In this document: piece after piece, positions 37,501 to 51,275 of the stretch
Layout: each line of letters opens with the position of its first letter
How positions within the stretch are numbered: position 1 is the stretch's first letter
Assembly (NCBI RefSeq): GCF_019925205.1
Contig: NC_083566.1
Coordinates: forward strand, 19,096,001-19,160,000
Length of the DNA stretch: 64,000 nucleotides
Origin: Metopolophium dirhodum
Taxonomy: Eukaryota > Arthropoda > Insecta > Hemiptera > Aphididae
Reading direction: 5' to 3'
Notes under the pieces: model-generated
Seen by the model: the letters and a program-made list of their open reading frames with translations, nothing else
Told to the model about the DNA's origin: nothing
The model's database searches: none
Translations under genes and position numbers: made by a program

Positions 37501-39950
37501 TATACATAATCTATGAAATTCATCCCTTCACCAAGAAAAAAGTGTAGGGACATTACTGTGGGTGCGCTGCAGTGCCTTTAACGTCATGATATTGAGCTTT
37601 TGTATTTTTTTTTTAATTCAACAGTTTTTATTAAACATTTCATTTGCAATTCATAGTTTTATTTTTACCACGTCATGGTATTTATTTAATATAGCCGTTT
37701 GTGTTCGGGGATGAATTTTTATTTAAATTGTAGTATCATACAGTTCCATTACACTGACTAGTGACTATATTATTATATTGAAGCGCAGAATAAAACTATG
37801 ATCCCCGATGTTTGTAAGTTTAAATATTTTAGCCACTCGCTCGTGGAGTCCACATTGATTTCATGGAGATCTGTTACCAATTATTCGAAAGTTAACTAGT
37901 TTGATATGAAAACAAAATATTTTAAAGGTTGTTATATAATCGGTATGCTTTTTACAATAAATAAATTAATTAGTAAAAATAGGGACTGGACTATTTTTGG
38001 GTACCTAAAGGTACCTTAAAGGGTACCTACCCTCGTCTCACCTAGGTATGCATAAATAATTGTACAAGTACTCATAGTGATGATAACGTATAGTGTGTGT
38101 AATTTAGTTATTATTTAATTAGTTTAAATTCAAAGTGGTTATAAACATTCGATAAACGATTTTGAGTAGAGCTCGGTTAAAACTTAGCTTGTTGATATTC
38201 ATCCAACATTTCTCTTAGGTTGTCTGTAGATTTTCTTTTCGATTAGAGGAAAAAAAAAACGGAAAATGAATTTTTTGTAAAAACTATTTACATGAGATTT
38301 CTGATATATAAGAATATAACAATATGAAGGTATAACGAAAAACTTTTGAAGAACTCATTTGTCTCAAAAAGTTTTCATAAAAATAATAAACTATTGTAAA
38401 ACGAATGCATTGTTCTATCTTCTAAGCTATTATAGTTTTATATTGTATTGACCTTAATCTAAAAGTTATATCTTTCTTTATATCTAGTGAAAAATAAACG
38501 TACAAATAGTTCGATACGTATTGCATTTAGTAGAAAAAATCTCTACGATACGCCTGAAAATGAATTTTTTCCTTTAATTTCAATGACAAGTTTTGAGATG
38601 TAAAACCACATTGCAAGTTGCAACCATATACATCCTGCAGTAATGTTAGTATAATATCCTACATGTGAGAAACACACATAAAAATCGTTGATGAGGTGAT
38701 TTCGTTGCAGAACGATAAATAGTTAAAGCGAAATTCATGGGAGAAATGGAAAAAAATGAAAAAAATATATTTAAAATAATAATTATTTATATCGACATTT
38801 TCAGCAAATGATAAGACATGTCTCTATACGCAGCATATTATTTATTATTTATACACATAATATATATAATATATAATAAATATGGCAATTTCAGAAAACA
38901 TTGTATTTTTTTTTATATAGCTAATATTTATTTTACTTTAAGCTAATAATCTATAGTAATTGATGCTGTAACAATAATAAATAAATATTACATAATGTAT
39001 AACAATATTATGCTATTCAGTTTATGATTGCATTTTTCCATCGGAAACATAATGTGCCCACGTATTCTTTGCGTAACACCAATAATTAACAGACGCAGAA
39101 ATATCGAATAGCTTTCATTGAATTTACTTCGTACAAGCAATAGTATAATGGCTTAAGGCGTGGTGATAAAAATAAAAATATTATAAAGCGAACCGTGACA
39201 AAATATATACCATCGTGTTTGAGTATAAAATTCTTGAAGTCTTCTCGCACACTTAAAGTAAATGACCGTATTCGTATTTTTTTTTTTTCGGTTTTAACTT
39301 AGAGCCATGCACAAAGTGACGACCGACGCCAAGGACTCCAATTACAGCCTTTTTTTTTCCATCCTACATGTCGATAATGATACATGGTACATACGTACGT
39401 GAGTGGCCCAAAAGTCGTATATATAATTTTTTTTTAATTGTGTATTGCTGTAAATGTATATATGGTAACTCCGCATCTCGGTTAAGCAAAATCAAAAAAA
39501 GTTTTGGCACAATAAACTGTAAACTACACGTTCGAATTTCATGAAAGGACTGAAGAAAAAGTATTTTGTTATGAACAAGATAATATTTATGATAGTTCCA
39601 ATAAAAAGGCGAAGAAATCAAAATGTCCTGATTGAAATTATTTGTTCGTTCTCAATATTGTTAAATGTTTGTATGAGAAAAAACCTTTGTTTTTTAACAA
39701 TTTAGTTTTAATAATAAAAAGGTTGTTTTGTGCTTATATTTATTAATATTTTGTTTTTATTACAGTGTTATTTCTTATTTAATTGTACTTGAAACTTGCA
39801 TTCAATTTTTTTTGTGGCATCGACGGCGCTGCCAGAACTGCTCAAGCATCACGTCGACATCGCTGCCATCGTTTATTAATTTTTTTTTTAGCAATCAATA
39901 CATAAAACAATTTATTACAATTTGGTATCTAATATCCATATACACTCCGG
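34571..39950. other. Non-coding stretch with a CA microsatellite
   Basis: A (CA)n array lies at 34,705-34,730, and a G-rich patch with CCCGGG words at 34,795-34,905. Otherwise the DNA is AT-rich and unassigned. The 110- and 84-aa minus-strand ORFs at 34.6-34.95 kb run through the CA array and the G-rich patch (giving poly-VC and poly-P) and are not convincing proteins. Confidence 0.45.
34705..34730. repeat. (AC)n microsatellite
   Basis: About twelve AC units. Confidence 0.9.
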
Positions 39951-40450
39951 AAGTCAGGGACCACTTTCCGTGGCGATAACTAGTATATAATATGTGTATA
40001 GGTCCCTGGCATACTATGACAGCCTGATAGTGTACAGTGTTAGGACTGGCTTTGCAACATTGGGTTTTAGGCAAGACTTACCCCACCTTATCCACTCACA
40101 ATACAATTATCATGTAGTATTTGGAAGTCACGTACTGAGTTTCCTATTCGCGAGGCGCCATGTACCCACCACTTGTGAAGTCTCGTGGTAGCAACAAACA
40201 CCTAACGGAAGGTCATAGTCACCTTCCCTCTACCGACTGTCGCGCCCTCTCTTCTTCTTCCTTCGCAGTTATTATGTTTTCCACCATCAGATAAAAAAAG
40301 CCGAAACGTTTATTTATCGTCTCACAGGACGTTTACTTTCTCTGCTGGGTCAGCAGGGACACATTCCAAGGGCAGGGAGACCCTCAAAGTTAAACTTTTT
40401 ATTTGTGCACCATTTAAGGTCATAGGCACAAATAAAAGAATTGGTGGCCG
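39951..40450 (-). repeat. GC-richer block, possible degraded LTR or gene relic
   Basis: Composition shifts from the AT-rich surroundings. On the minus strand an AATAAA signal lies in GAGACGATAAATAAACGTTT, following CTGACCCAGCAGAGAAAG, which could be an LTR polyadenylation region. No matching repeat copy or coding motif was found, so the identity is unknown. Confidence 0.25.
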
Positions 40451-41588
40451 GAGGGTATTTATTTATTGACTAATATTTAGGGGTTCCCGGAACCTATTTT
40501 TACTAGAAGCTAAGCTACATCCTATAATTCATCCCTATATGTCGACGGTGCTGGATTGTTTCAAAATGTGTTTTGCACCAGGGCCTCAAAATTGCAACTG
40601 TATTCTGCGGCCCATAACAATATTATAATCTGTTCCACCAGAAATTTTCATCGTCGGGTTAAAGTTTATTGGTCGACTAAAACCAATAAATGGAAAACTC
40701 CCTCGCATGGTAGTTATTATCGATGACTGGAAATTATTGCGAATAACTTTAAACGTTAAGACATTAAGCAATCGCGTAAAGTGGACGATTTGGCCGATGT
40801 ATATTGCGTTTTTTATTTTTGTAATAATTGTATCATACCGTATAAGTCGGGACAGCGACGTTATATGACTATGGGTTTGTATATTGCAGCTAATTTTCGT
40901 TTGAACCTCATTGGTTTTACTGTTAAATATAATATAACATATTAATGTGTAGTCTATCTATCTCAGATCCAATTCAAAATTACGATAGTATATCCCATGT
41001 GTTAAAAAAAGAGATGCTGAAATGTAAAAGAAAAAAACAATTAATAATTGACCGATAACGTGTGGGGCGGACATAGAATGAAAAATAAAGATAAATACAC
41101 ATCCATAACCCCGCCTTTCCACCAAAAGCGAGGGCTGTTTGATAATATGTTAAGGGGGTTTTAGGGGTTGCATATTATATAAAAACTGTGACTTTTAAAG
41201 TAAAAATATCAATATAAAATCCATAACAATTTTCCAAATTCCAATGGTGAAAACTGAAAATGCTATTTCAAGTTCAAAAGTATAATAATTTCAAAAATAC
41301 AAAACCATGGTTTTTACTTCGAGTTTTTGAGTTTCCACGAAATACACCTTAACCGATCTCTTACTGGCTTACTGATATGTAGGTATACAATTAAGTTCTG
41401 ACTTAGTCGATATAATCTTTAAATGAAGAACACATATAATATATCTATTAATGACATTGACAATAGGTCAATGTCAAAAATGTTGACAATATAAATTGGT
41501 CATAATGTCACGGGTTTTGTGTCAAACGTATTACTTATTTTATTAATAATATTTACGTATAGTACTTGTTTTGATACAATAAAATAGG
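40451..41588. other. Unassigned stretch
   Basis: Moderate GC to about 40.8 kb, then AT-rich. No recognisable coding or transposon end. Confidence 0.4.
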
Positions 41589-41599
41589 ACGAAGAAATT

Positions 41600-42065
41600 T
41601 CCTATAATCGAAAATCCTACGTGTAATAAAAAAAGCCCCATGGTTTGTGCGAAACGAGGCACTGCACCAAGATTTCAAACTACCAACGATAAAAAAATAC
41701 ATCGAGGAACTTTCGGTTGGATTCTTCAGCCAGCTACAAAAAGCAAGTGGTCCACTACATTATGGACTGAATGCCCGCCCAATCAACCACAGACTTCAAC
41801 GTGGTCGTCCCCACGACGTCATAATTCAGAAATAGCTACTTTTATTGTAATTATTGTATACTTATTTACTCAAGTTTTTTTTTTTTTTTATCTTTTTATG
41901 TTAATTGTTCGTATGTAAAAATCGTTACACTATAATCCTTAGTTCCAACTACTTATACCATATATTGTGATCCAATTTTCAAATGTTAAAAAATTAAATT
42001 TTACATACATAAGTTTAGATGATGATTGTCAGGAAAACTTTAAATAACAAAAAAAAAAAAAAAGA
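41600..42065 (+). mobile_element. Jockey-type LINE 3' end with poly(A) and target duplication
   Basis: From about 41,637 a frame reads PWFVRNEALHQDFKLPTIKK, continues through GFFSQLQKASGPLHYGLN, and ends RPHDVIIQK at 41,832, with the stop at 41,833-41,835. It is the same ORF2 C-terminus as at 25,326, better preserved (the LHYGLN...RLQRGRPHDV spacing is typical). A15 lies at 42,049-42,063. ACGAAGAAATT occurs exactly at 41,589-41,599 and 42,066-42,076 and extends to 12/13 matches, which fits a target-primed insertion. About 36 bp of unexplained sequence precede the coding part. Confidence 0.8.
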
Positions 42066-42076
42066 ACGAAGAAATT

Positions 42077-43854
42077 AAGATCAACCCGTTTTGACGCCAT
42101 TTTAGTACATATTTTGGTGTAATGTTTATAACAACATCCTTATAAAACCATTTTATCGACATTTTATAATTAATTGATTATACTCTTTAATAATATAACG
42201 TTGGTATTAATAAGTATGTTTTTATCGTAAACATCGTTAAACAACCCCTGTAGTTTTACTTACAATAAACTTTCTATTCTCAAACAAATACATTTTTATG
42301 GATTTCAATAGATATTATTTTATTAATATTAAACTATATATTATGGTTGGAAATGGGTAATTATATATCATTTTTATTTCGCTATTTTATTATTTGTTTT
42401 TATTGAATGTACACGTCATATTTATTATATTTCACCAAATTATTATAAATTGTCTATCAGTATTAAATTTGGGGTATTAAAAAAATATTGTCCTGGGGCA
42501 TATTTTAAAATTATTTTAATAACGTGTTCTTACCTATCAAGAATTTTGATAGTAAGTCAAAACCTACTTACTAATCATTCCTACCTCAAATTGTCTTATT
42601 ACATGCACTGTGTATCATGAAAAGGTCATCTGTGACCTACATAATAATATACAAAACCCAAATCATTTTTAACTACCCTTCTCGCACTTTTAGTGGGAAT
42701 TTTATATTATCATAAAAATGCAACAGTGTTAATATTGTATAAATTATGTATACTAATTATAAATATAAAAGTTACAATCATAATGCATTATTGAATCATA
42801 ATTAATATGTTTTAATAATAAAATAATATATTAGTCATATAAATAATACAATAATATTGCAGTTTAAACGATAAATTATTCAGATTAAAATAATATCAAG
42901 TTATGCACAACTATATATTTTACAAAAATATTTACGAGTAATATGCAAATGTGCAAATAGATAACCGTTGAAGAAAAAAATTGTGAAGTTATTCCGAGAA
43001 AATTCAAATTAAATTAAAGTTGAAATTTAGTAGGTACACCTCCGGATTCGTTGTTATAAAGAATATCTTTTTAAGAATTTAGAACGTTTAATGGTAATTT
43101 ATTATCATCTTAATATTTTTAGCTTAAAATACGTGTTTATAATAGTTTTCAGACAAATGGCTAAAACTTTAAAAGGGTCTTTTTATTTCGAAATATAATC
43201 TCAATATAATTTTGCATAAAAAAATTATCATTTACATAATAATGAACTTAAAAACTGTCAAAAAATATAAGATAGTTATTGGAGTGTAGTTAATCAATTT
43301 TTAAAATGTTATCCATTTATATATAAGTACATGAACACAAATGCTAATACACACACACACACTCACTGCATATGTACAGTAGACACATAATGTATAAGTG
43401 TGGATTTATACAAATGACATGTAAGATAACACGTCATAGATAATTTAATCCTGATAATGATAAATATAAAAATATATCCATTAGATACTTTAGTTGCTGG
43501 GTTTAATAAAAATTACTGGAATTTTTTTTTAAATGAAAAATGAAATATTATTTATATTTTATTTTTACATATTTTTGTTCATGCTAAAATTCTCTTCTTA
43601 TCACTATAATAGTGATTGATACTAAAATATCATAAACATGTTATCGATGGATTTATTTTTATGCCTATAATATTCGTAGGTATATAGAGTAGTTTATCAT
43701 CATCAGTGGTTCAAAATTTGTTTACATATGCATACATTATTCACTTAAATAAATTAGTTTAATACATTTTCACAGCTATATTAAATCGCCAATTTGATTT
43801 TTATAATAATAATAATAACAAAAAATTATAAATTTGTAACTTAATATTTTATTG
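42077..43854. other. AT-rich non-coding stretch
   Basis: Nothing recognised apart from a short (AC)n near 43,352. Confidence 0.45.
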
Positions 43855-43862
43855 ATATAGGT

Positions 43863-44330
43863 CAGGGGTCGGCAATTAAATTCTATAGCGGTCCGGACAA
43901 TTTGAAAAAAAATTGTTGAGAGCCAGAAAAACTTAAATATTAGTTAATACTTAATAATTTATTTATTTTTGTGTTAAATATACAGCTTTAAGCTGTCTAA
44001 AGCAAATTATTTAATATGATATAATATTAACCAGTTTTTTAAAATTTGGTGCTCTTGGAGAACAACTAGTGTGAAGTCGAAGTGTTGTCACGGTGGAGAT
44101 CAGTACAATATTATTTTTTTTTTTGAAAACGTCATTATCGAGAACGAAGTTTCACATAATATGTATGTTGAGCCAAAGTACATCCAAATATAACATAAAA
44201 ATAAATCAAATATTGAATTAATATCTATTATGTACGGAAAACCATCATTAAAAAAAATATTCTTGGTGGTCTGGTTATTTCCACTCTACGGGCCAGATTT
44301 TGCCCGCTGTCCGCCCATTGCCGACCCCTG
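43863..44330. mobile_element. Non-autonomous hAT element (468-bp MITE)
   Basis: The ends are 14-bp inverted repeats, CAGGGGTCGGCAAT at the left and its complement at the right. A perfect 8-bp duplication ATATAGGT flanks them at 43,855-43,862 and 44,331-44,338. Subterminal words (GGTCCGGACAATT left; CTCTACGGGCCAGATTTTGC and CCGCTGTCCGCCC right) are hAT-like. There is no ORF, so it depends on an external transposase. Intact ends and duplication indicate a relatively recent insertion. Confidence 0.92.
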
Positions 44331-44384
44331 ATATAGGTGATATAAATGAAAATTATCAATCTAACTTTCAATAACAATACACAT

Positions 44385-44975
44385 TTTCGATTCTGAATGG
44401 AACGATAAATGTATTATGTGTTTTTTTATGTCTGAAAACACTGTTTCTAGCAAAAAAAAAGTTTGGATTTTAAAATTTGAAGGTGGTTTTTAATAACAAA
44501 TTGGTAACAGTTGGTACAATTGCGGGCTCAAAAATAAAATGTTCCAACTATTTTTTCTAAATAGGTACTTGGAAGACAAAAAAAAATTAAGTTAAGCGAG
44601 AATTTTTACAAAAATCTATTTTTTAACGAAATTGATTTTGTTTTTTTGGTATCACTCAATAACATAATTAACTGATACTTGACATTTTCAATAAATATTT
44701 ATATGACTGATTTTAAAAATTTTATTTTTAAAGATATAGATGAAAAAAATGTTTGGTCGGGCAAAAATATTGAAATTTTAATACAAGGTTCCTCGTAAGT
44801 TTTTTCATCTGACCGACCGTCTTAACTCAGAATCGTTTTTCGTATGCAATGATTTGTTACCTATCGAATTCAAATTTTTAACACATAAATTACAGTTATT
44901 GTCACTTAGTGACGAGGTACATTTGACACGTATACTAAACAGGAGAGCGGTTATCAACTTTCCCACTTTTTATAA
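44385..44975 (-). repeat. Family A, short minus-strand copy
   Basis: It starts ATTCTGAATGGAACGATAAA and ends CTTAACTCAGAATCGTTTTT followed by CGTATGCAATGATTTGTTAC, CAAATTTTTAACACAT and TATCAACTTTCCCAC. These correspond to the reverse complements of the right and left termini of the long copies. The GTTCCTCGTAAGTTTTTTCA core word is also shared. It lies 47 bp from the hAT MITE. Confidence 0.65.
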
Positions 44976-47900
44976 GCTTTGTGGTTTTATATTTATATCA
45001 CCTAGCTAATATTTTTACATTGTCTTTTGCTGTTTTTTGATCAGTATTTATGATAGCTTTAATATAATTTATTTACTATGTATAAATAAAATGCATCGTC
45101 TTGAATTGGATTCATGAAAGACCGAAGACCTTCACTTTTTCTATTCTGCTTCTATTATTGCTATAATAATATTGAATTTTAGTTGGGCAAGGAAAAATCT
45201 ATTTCAATTCTCAATATTTGTACTGAAATATTATTGCAAGGAAATTATTTTTATATTGAATTAACTTAATATATATTTTATCAAACGTAAAACTATCAAA
45301 ACCCTAGACGAACGATTCATAGTCTCGTAAGTTATAGGTATTTGTACTATTGTTCATGTGTAGTTTTAATATTAATAGCAATGACTAATATAGATAGCAT
45401 TTTAATTAAAAATAATAATTATTGGTGAAATCATAAATCATTTTAGAAACCAATAAAAAGTAACAAAATACATAACAATTTAACCATACAGATACCACTC
45501 AATTGAGTCCGTTTACATGAAGTTTGTGCAGCTGAAAACTGTTAAGAGAACTAATGATAATCTTATTGTAAGCCGACTATATTATTGTATAGCACTTGGT
45601 TAAAAGGATGTTTTTTTTTTCATGTGACGTTACATGATACAAAACTTACAAAAGAAATATATTGATCTTAAGCTGGACAATAACTCAATAGGCGCCATGT
45701 ATGTATCCATAACATGGATAATATAACGGATGGCCGAGAGGCATAATAATGCATCTGCAATTCTGAACAAAACGTTAATCGGGAGAGTATAATAGGCCAA
45801 AAAGTATAAGTCGCGTGACACAAACGAAACATGCAATGTATAACATAGTATATAACCTCGAGATTTCTCCATCGTTATAATAATATATTATATACGACTT
45901 CGAGACGACGGGTATGTGTGTTTTCATCACCGATATATAATATCAACGAGTTCCAAACTATATTGGTACTCAGCAAGCAAATTTAGTGCACTAACCGTGA
46001 GACGGACGTGCAATTGATTCTGCAGATTTTCGACACGAGACTGTTTTCACGCGATTAGAGAACGAAAAACCCTTATAATAATTACGAAATAGCGTAATTT
46101 AGTTTTGTGGATCATCTCATAGAATTACTTACATGATACGTATAGGTAGGTCCTTGAATGTTTCATTTTATAACTCTAATATTATATATACTTTTCAAGT
46201 CACCCATATTTATACACAACGCCTGTACGAGATAACTGAAACGGAGAAAGTATGAGTGTAGTGCAGACCGAGAAAAGTTCAAATCTATAAAGTGCGATAC
46301 ACACTTAGGGGTTTCACAATGTTTTGTCTGGTTCAGGTGGCTTTTACAAGTAAACGGACCCAAACAATGGATTTTGCGTGTATCTGTGCACTACGTATAT
46401 ATGAGATAATTTATATTATATATATATATATACTATTATACTTATATAGGTAGGTAGTGTTTTTATTGTCACCTCATCTGTTTCAATATTTTTAAGTGTT
46501 TTGAGACGAGCGGGTCAGCGTATAACATATTGTATGGAACGCGAGCACTTGTTTATACACTTAACAATTTTAAATGAATCCATGAATCCTGCAGTAGTGA
46601 GCGATGAAGTCGTAAAACAAATATTTTGTACACGTCTATTATATACTTCAACAGTCACCGGAAACGTAGTGGTTTTTCTGCCCTCCACTCTCTTAATGCT
46701 CCCACACAATATATTCACAGTGATGCTTTTATAATTATCCTGAAATTAATAAAATATATCTCAACGGGTCAAACTATGTACACCCAAAACATGAATTTGA
46801 CAAAAAAACATTAAAAATAAATTTATATGCGGTGGTATAATTATTATGAAATGTAAAAATGTTGTTTTATCATTAGATTGGACGCTTAAAAAATGGAACG
46901 CATAATAATAAATTAGCGTAATTAGTTTTTAAAACTTGCTGTAAAATTAAGAGCGGTTACACGATTTAAAGTTTACCTGCGCATAAACATATTATTATAC
47001 CCTCCAATGCTCTTATCGGGAAAATAAAAAAAAGAGGACTCACAGACTTCAAAAAAATTAGCACTCCTTACAATGATTAAACTTAACTCAGCTTATGAAT
47101 TACCCTCCCCCCCCCCCCAACCATCCATCTTCAAAAAATAGGTAGGTACACGATACCCAGTTGAAATATGATATACCAATACTAGTAACATTTATCAACA
47201 ATTACAAAAAATATTATTTTACTTGTAATTTCTTAACATAAACATTAGTGGTCACATAATATAAAAATATATTCTAAAATTTCTAACTATACATCCAGGT
47301 AAACACTTAATTAAGCGAACTGCCCACATTGTGGGTTGACAAAAGACACAGTATACTTATTCAATATTGATATACATAGGATTGTTACAAAACTATAAAA
47401 TTATAGTAAAAAGTTATATAAATTAAATTATTATAAAAAGTTTTAATTATTTCTTATCGAATAGGTACAACATTACAAAATGTTAATTACAATATTGAAA
47501 TATTATTTTTACAAAGTAAAATGTTCTAATGAAAATAATTAGAAGCGTCAAAATATAAAAAAGTTTAAGAGGCGCATGATTGAAGGAGCACGATGAGGTG
47601 AGATGTTTATTATGATTGGTAAATGGTATGCATAATATTATACATTATATTACAATCATACGAACTAGGTGAATAATCGGTGATTATACGTTTCCTCCAC
47701 GTCACTTGAATTTTTGAATTATAAGACTCCCACACCGTACAAAATATGACGTTCTTCATTAAATTTTCAGTATACTTCGTGTGACCGAACACGACGTCAA
47801 ATATTTTCTTAATATGTCAATGCCAAATAAATTTACGTAAATTAAATCTCACACAATATATTGTATAATATAACCGTGTTAATTTCCGAAAAGTATTTCC

Positions 47901-48847
47901 AATTTAAATTCCCATAGCTATAATTATACATAGTAAGTGGTAGCCGATAGGTAATATTAACTAATGTTGTTTTCTGTCTCATTTTAAAAGAGTTCTGCAA
48001 GACAATTATATTTATTTCAATCGAATACAACAAAATGATGTAATTTAATCTTATGGTATGGAAATATTTCAAAGACAACAAATACGTATTGTAATAATTT
48101 GTAGGTATTTACGCATGGTTTTGTATAATTGATTATGCTCTAATAAGCTGTATGTTGAACATATTATATCAATAGGTAGCATATTACAATATAGTTAGCG
48201 AGCTTAAAATTAAACATTTTATACATATTTTGTACGCAGGATGTATTTCAACCAAATTTAGAACCCCAAATGTATTTTATTTCGGTGCAATACCTATCAA
48301 TCCATCATACAGACGTATGTTTTTTAAATTTCTTATAATTTTCATTTCTTAAATATTTTTTACATTTAATGTAAAAAACACGTGTATCTTTTTTAATATT
48401 ATTCTGTAGGTAGGTTAGTATACTAATTTTATATTTAAATAACGACTTTTCAGTGTCTTTCAAATAGAATTGCAAATATTGTAAAATAAATGTAGGTATA
48501 AACAATAGTAATAAGTACGTTCTTGGGCAAATAATAATACATTTATATTTATATATATATAAAGGTTGAGGTGGGTATCTGTTTTTATTAGTTTATACAT
48601 TCTTAGAGTGGATCAAAGAACCTTTTGTTGTTCTACTGACGGGTCTTAGTTTTATTTTTATTTTTTATTTTCGGTTAATATTTTAAATCGACGAAACCGT
48701 ACCCATAAAAATTATCATATTGTATTGTGATATTTTTACATTTTACCTAACCGTAAAGACAAATATACAATTTTGTTTGAAAAAATATACATGATTTTGT
48801 GTGAGGACTGAAGATTCTAATTTCAAATATTGTTGACTCACTTTAAG
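44976..48847. other. AT-rich non-coding stretch
   Basis: The 77-aa ORF at 46,501 and overlapping minus-strand ORFs have no motif. A long C run lies at about 47,107-47,118. No RNA gene or transposon end was recognised. Confidence 0.45.
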
Positions 48848-48911
48848 ACCGTAACTGGAAATTCATTTTGGGGGTAGTCCTGGAACCCCATCGGGCCCAC
48901 CCAGTTACGGT
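48848..48911. repeat. Stem-loop with perfect 11-bp arms
   Basis: ACCGTAACTGG (48,848-48,858) and CCAGTTACGGT (48,901-48,911) are exact complements around a 42-nt GC-rich loop. They lie at the start of a GC-richer patch extending to about 49,060 with a 60-aa ORF of unknown identity. Possibly a small transposon end. Confidence 0.7.
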
Positions 48912-51127
48912 TTTACCTCTCCTGCTAAGAGGACCTGACCATGCTTATGTTGCTACTGTGCAGTTTGCTTCAAATTTTGGATCACTGTGGGCGTATCGCG
49001 CGACGATCCCGAAGGACGAACAAATTGACAAACGTTTTATCGTATCGTGATATCATAAGCCATATTGTGTAGATAAGGACATAATATTATATTATTACAT
49101 TGCTACAGCTATATTATAATATTAACACCATTAATAATTAATCTCATATCTATATAATTATTTTGCCGTTGATGTTTTAGTTTTTGATTTGAACACGTCA
49201 TTTATATTTTATTAAATGGGTCACCTGTGGATAAAGCGTATGGATTTTAACATGCACACCCTTGTAAAACACAATATGATAATATTATGACTTTTAATAT
49301 GTAAATTATATTATTACAGACAAATATTGAACTCGATGTTTTTCTGAGATCAGTTCCACTCCTATTTTATATAACATAATTTTCCAATTTGTTTGAATCC
49401 ATTTAATATAGAGTAGGAGCGATGAACCCATAAAGAGTAATACTCCGTTGTTAAATCGTTTTACAGAAGTTGGTTAAAGTGGTTTGGAAAAACAAATTGA
49501 ACACCATAATATAAGAAAAACGAAAATATCTTAACAAACGTAAATAAATAAATAATAATAATGTATGATATGATTATATTCCATCAACACAGTTGATATG
49601 TTTTAACGTAGTCGCTCGTGGCATATCATTTATTTTAATTGGTTGGACGACAATACCTTTCAAACACTATTTTATATTATTAAAATCAAATATGAACCAA
49701 AAAAACAAAAATAATAATATAAAATAAATTAACTATCACAAATCACATAAATGTACAAAATTAACTAAAAAAGACTGAATTGACTTTAAAGTTTAAAACC
49801 ATTATAATATATGACGAACAACTAAGAACTGCAAAAAATATACAAATCCTAAAAGTAAATTAATTTACATTTTTATTCATTCTATTTTGAAACTAATTTG
49901 AAGGTCGATAAGCAAACAATAGAATCACCAGAAATAATGTAAAAAATACTAACCCACCATTAAATAGTTATAATCAATAAGAAAACTGTAATCGTTGTCT
50001 ATACTTATACGGTTAGTAGTTAAGTGTTACGTGGAATCGTGTTCATAAATAAATTAAATTGCATTTGTGAATTATGTATTAAACATTACCGTGTGCATAT
50101 AATATATGTTGAGTAAGTAAAAAACATACTATAAAATATATGAATGTTCAACAAATTGACTCCTGTGACATTTAAAAAGACTTTAAGAAAGCCATTCAAG
50201 AAAATTATATGGCTGCTACGACGATTGGAATAAAATATTAGATTTTAAAACATAATATTATGATTCATTTGTATAGGTAGAGGTAGTTTGCTTTATTTAA
50301 GTAATCATTTATTATATTTATTAGTATCCTTTCATTTCTATGGTTCTGACGTTATCATTGATAGGTATAATGTATATAATTTTCATCTTAATTGTATGAA
50401 TTCAATAATATAATTTAATATTATATTTTGATGATCTATTATTTTATCAAATACATTATTAGAGTTGTACGTTTTTACATTTTTTCTCTGATAAATTGGT
50501 GATTTCATTTTATTTGCTCGACCGTCTAGCTGGTGCCAATAAAGCTTGGTTATCTCTATTAGTTATCCGACTGTAATTTAAAATACAATTGGTTTTGGCC
50601 ATTTGCAAAATATAATAAGTATCTTTCAATGTTTAACATCAATTTAATTATAGTTCAGTTTTAGATTCTCGTAATAATATTGAAAACAGCCAGGAGTGCT
50701 GTATTATTATAACAATATGTTTTTTTTTTAAATTTTATGTGAGTTTACGGAACATTTCAATGGTTAACAAATTAAAGTTGTGTGTAACACAATGATATGT
50801 GGTTAGTTGGATATTGAAGGTAAATAATAAATTATGTATCAGATACATATGTAATATGTTTTAATCGCATAATTCCATTCCAAGTTATCAAACTAAATAC
50901 ACAAACACATGTATATATATAATTCATTAATCACGTATTCAATATAATATTTATCAAAATTAATTTTTGTTGTGAAACTTTAATCTTATAAGTTATAATG
51001 ATTGTTAATTTTCTCATATTATTAAATAAACAATGAAGCATAAAATATTTAAATATTATTCATACTTTTAAATTTTTACTTCCATACCGTCATCTTTTTT
51101 TCTGATTGTTATAAAAAATAAAAAGCA
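48912..51127. other. AT-rich non-coding stretch
   Basis: A GC-richer patch runs to about 49,060, then AT-rich DNA with no recognisable feature. Confidence 0.4.
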
Positions 51128-51275
51128 GATAAGTGAATGTTGCTCTGCTGTACAGTAGGTTAAGAGTGGGTCAATGTATAATGGATTGTATTAAACTTGA
51201 ATTCAATGATATAGTATCATATTGTATAAGAAAAACTATTCTGATCGGAGACGGTGGGTCAGACTGGATTTTTTA
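51128..51275 (+). repeat. Family A left-terminus fragment
   Basis: GTGAATGTTGCTCTGCTGTA, CAGTAGGTTAAGAGTGGGTC and AACTTGAATTCAATGATATA, followed by AAAAACTATTCTGATCGGAG, track the left terminus of the long copies at 20,777 and 55,094. The core and right end are missing. The overlapping 81-aa ORF is a chance reading through the repeat. Confidence 0.75.

Noticed and set aside
47030..47080. Third Jockey LINE tail
   Set aside because: A short GLTDFKKIST-like reading lacks the PWFVRN start and the C-terminal RPHDV motif; coincidence is likely.
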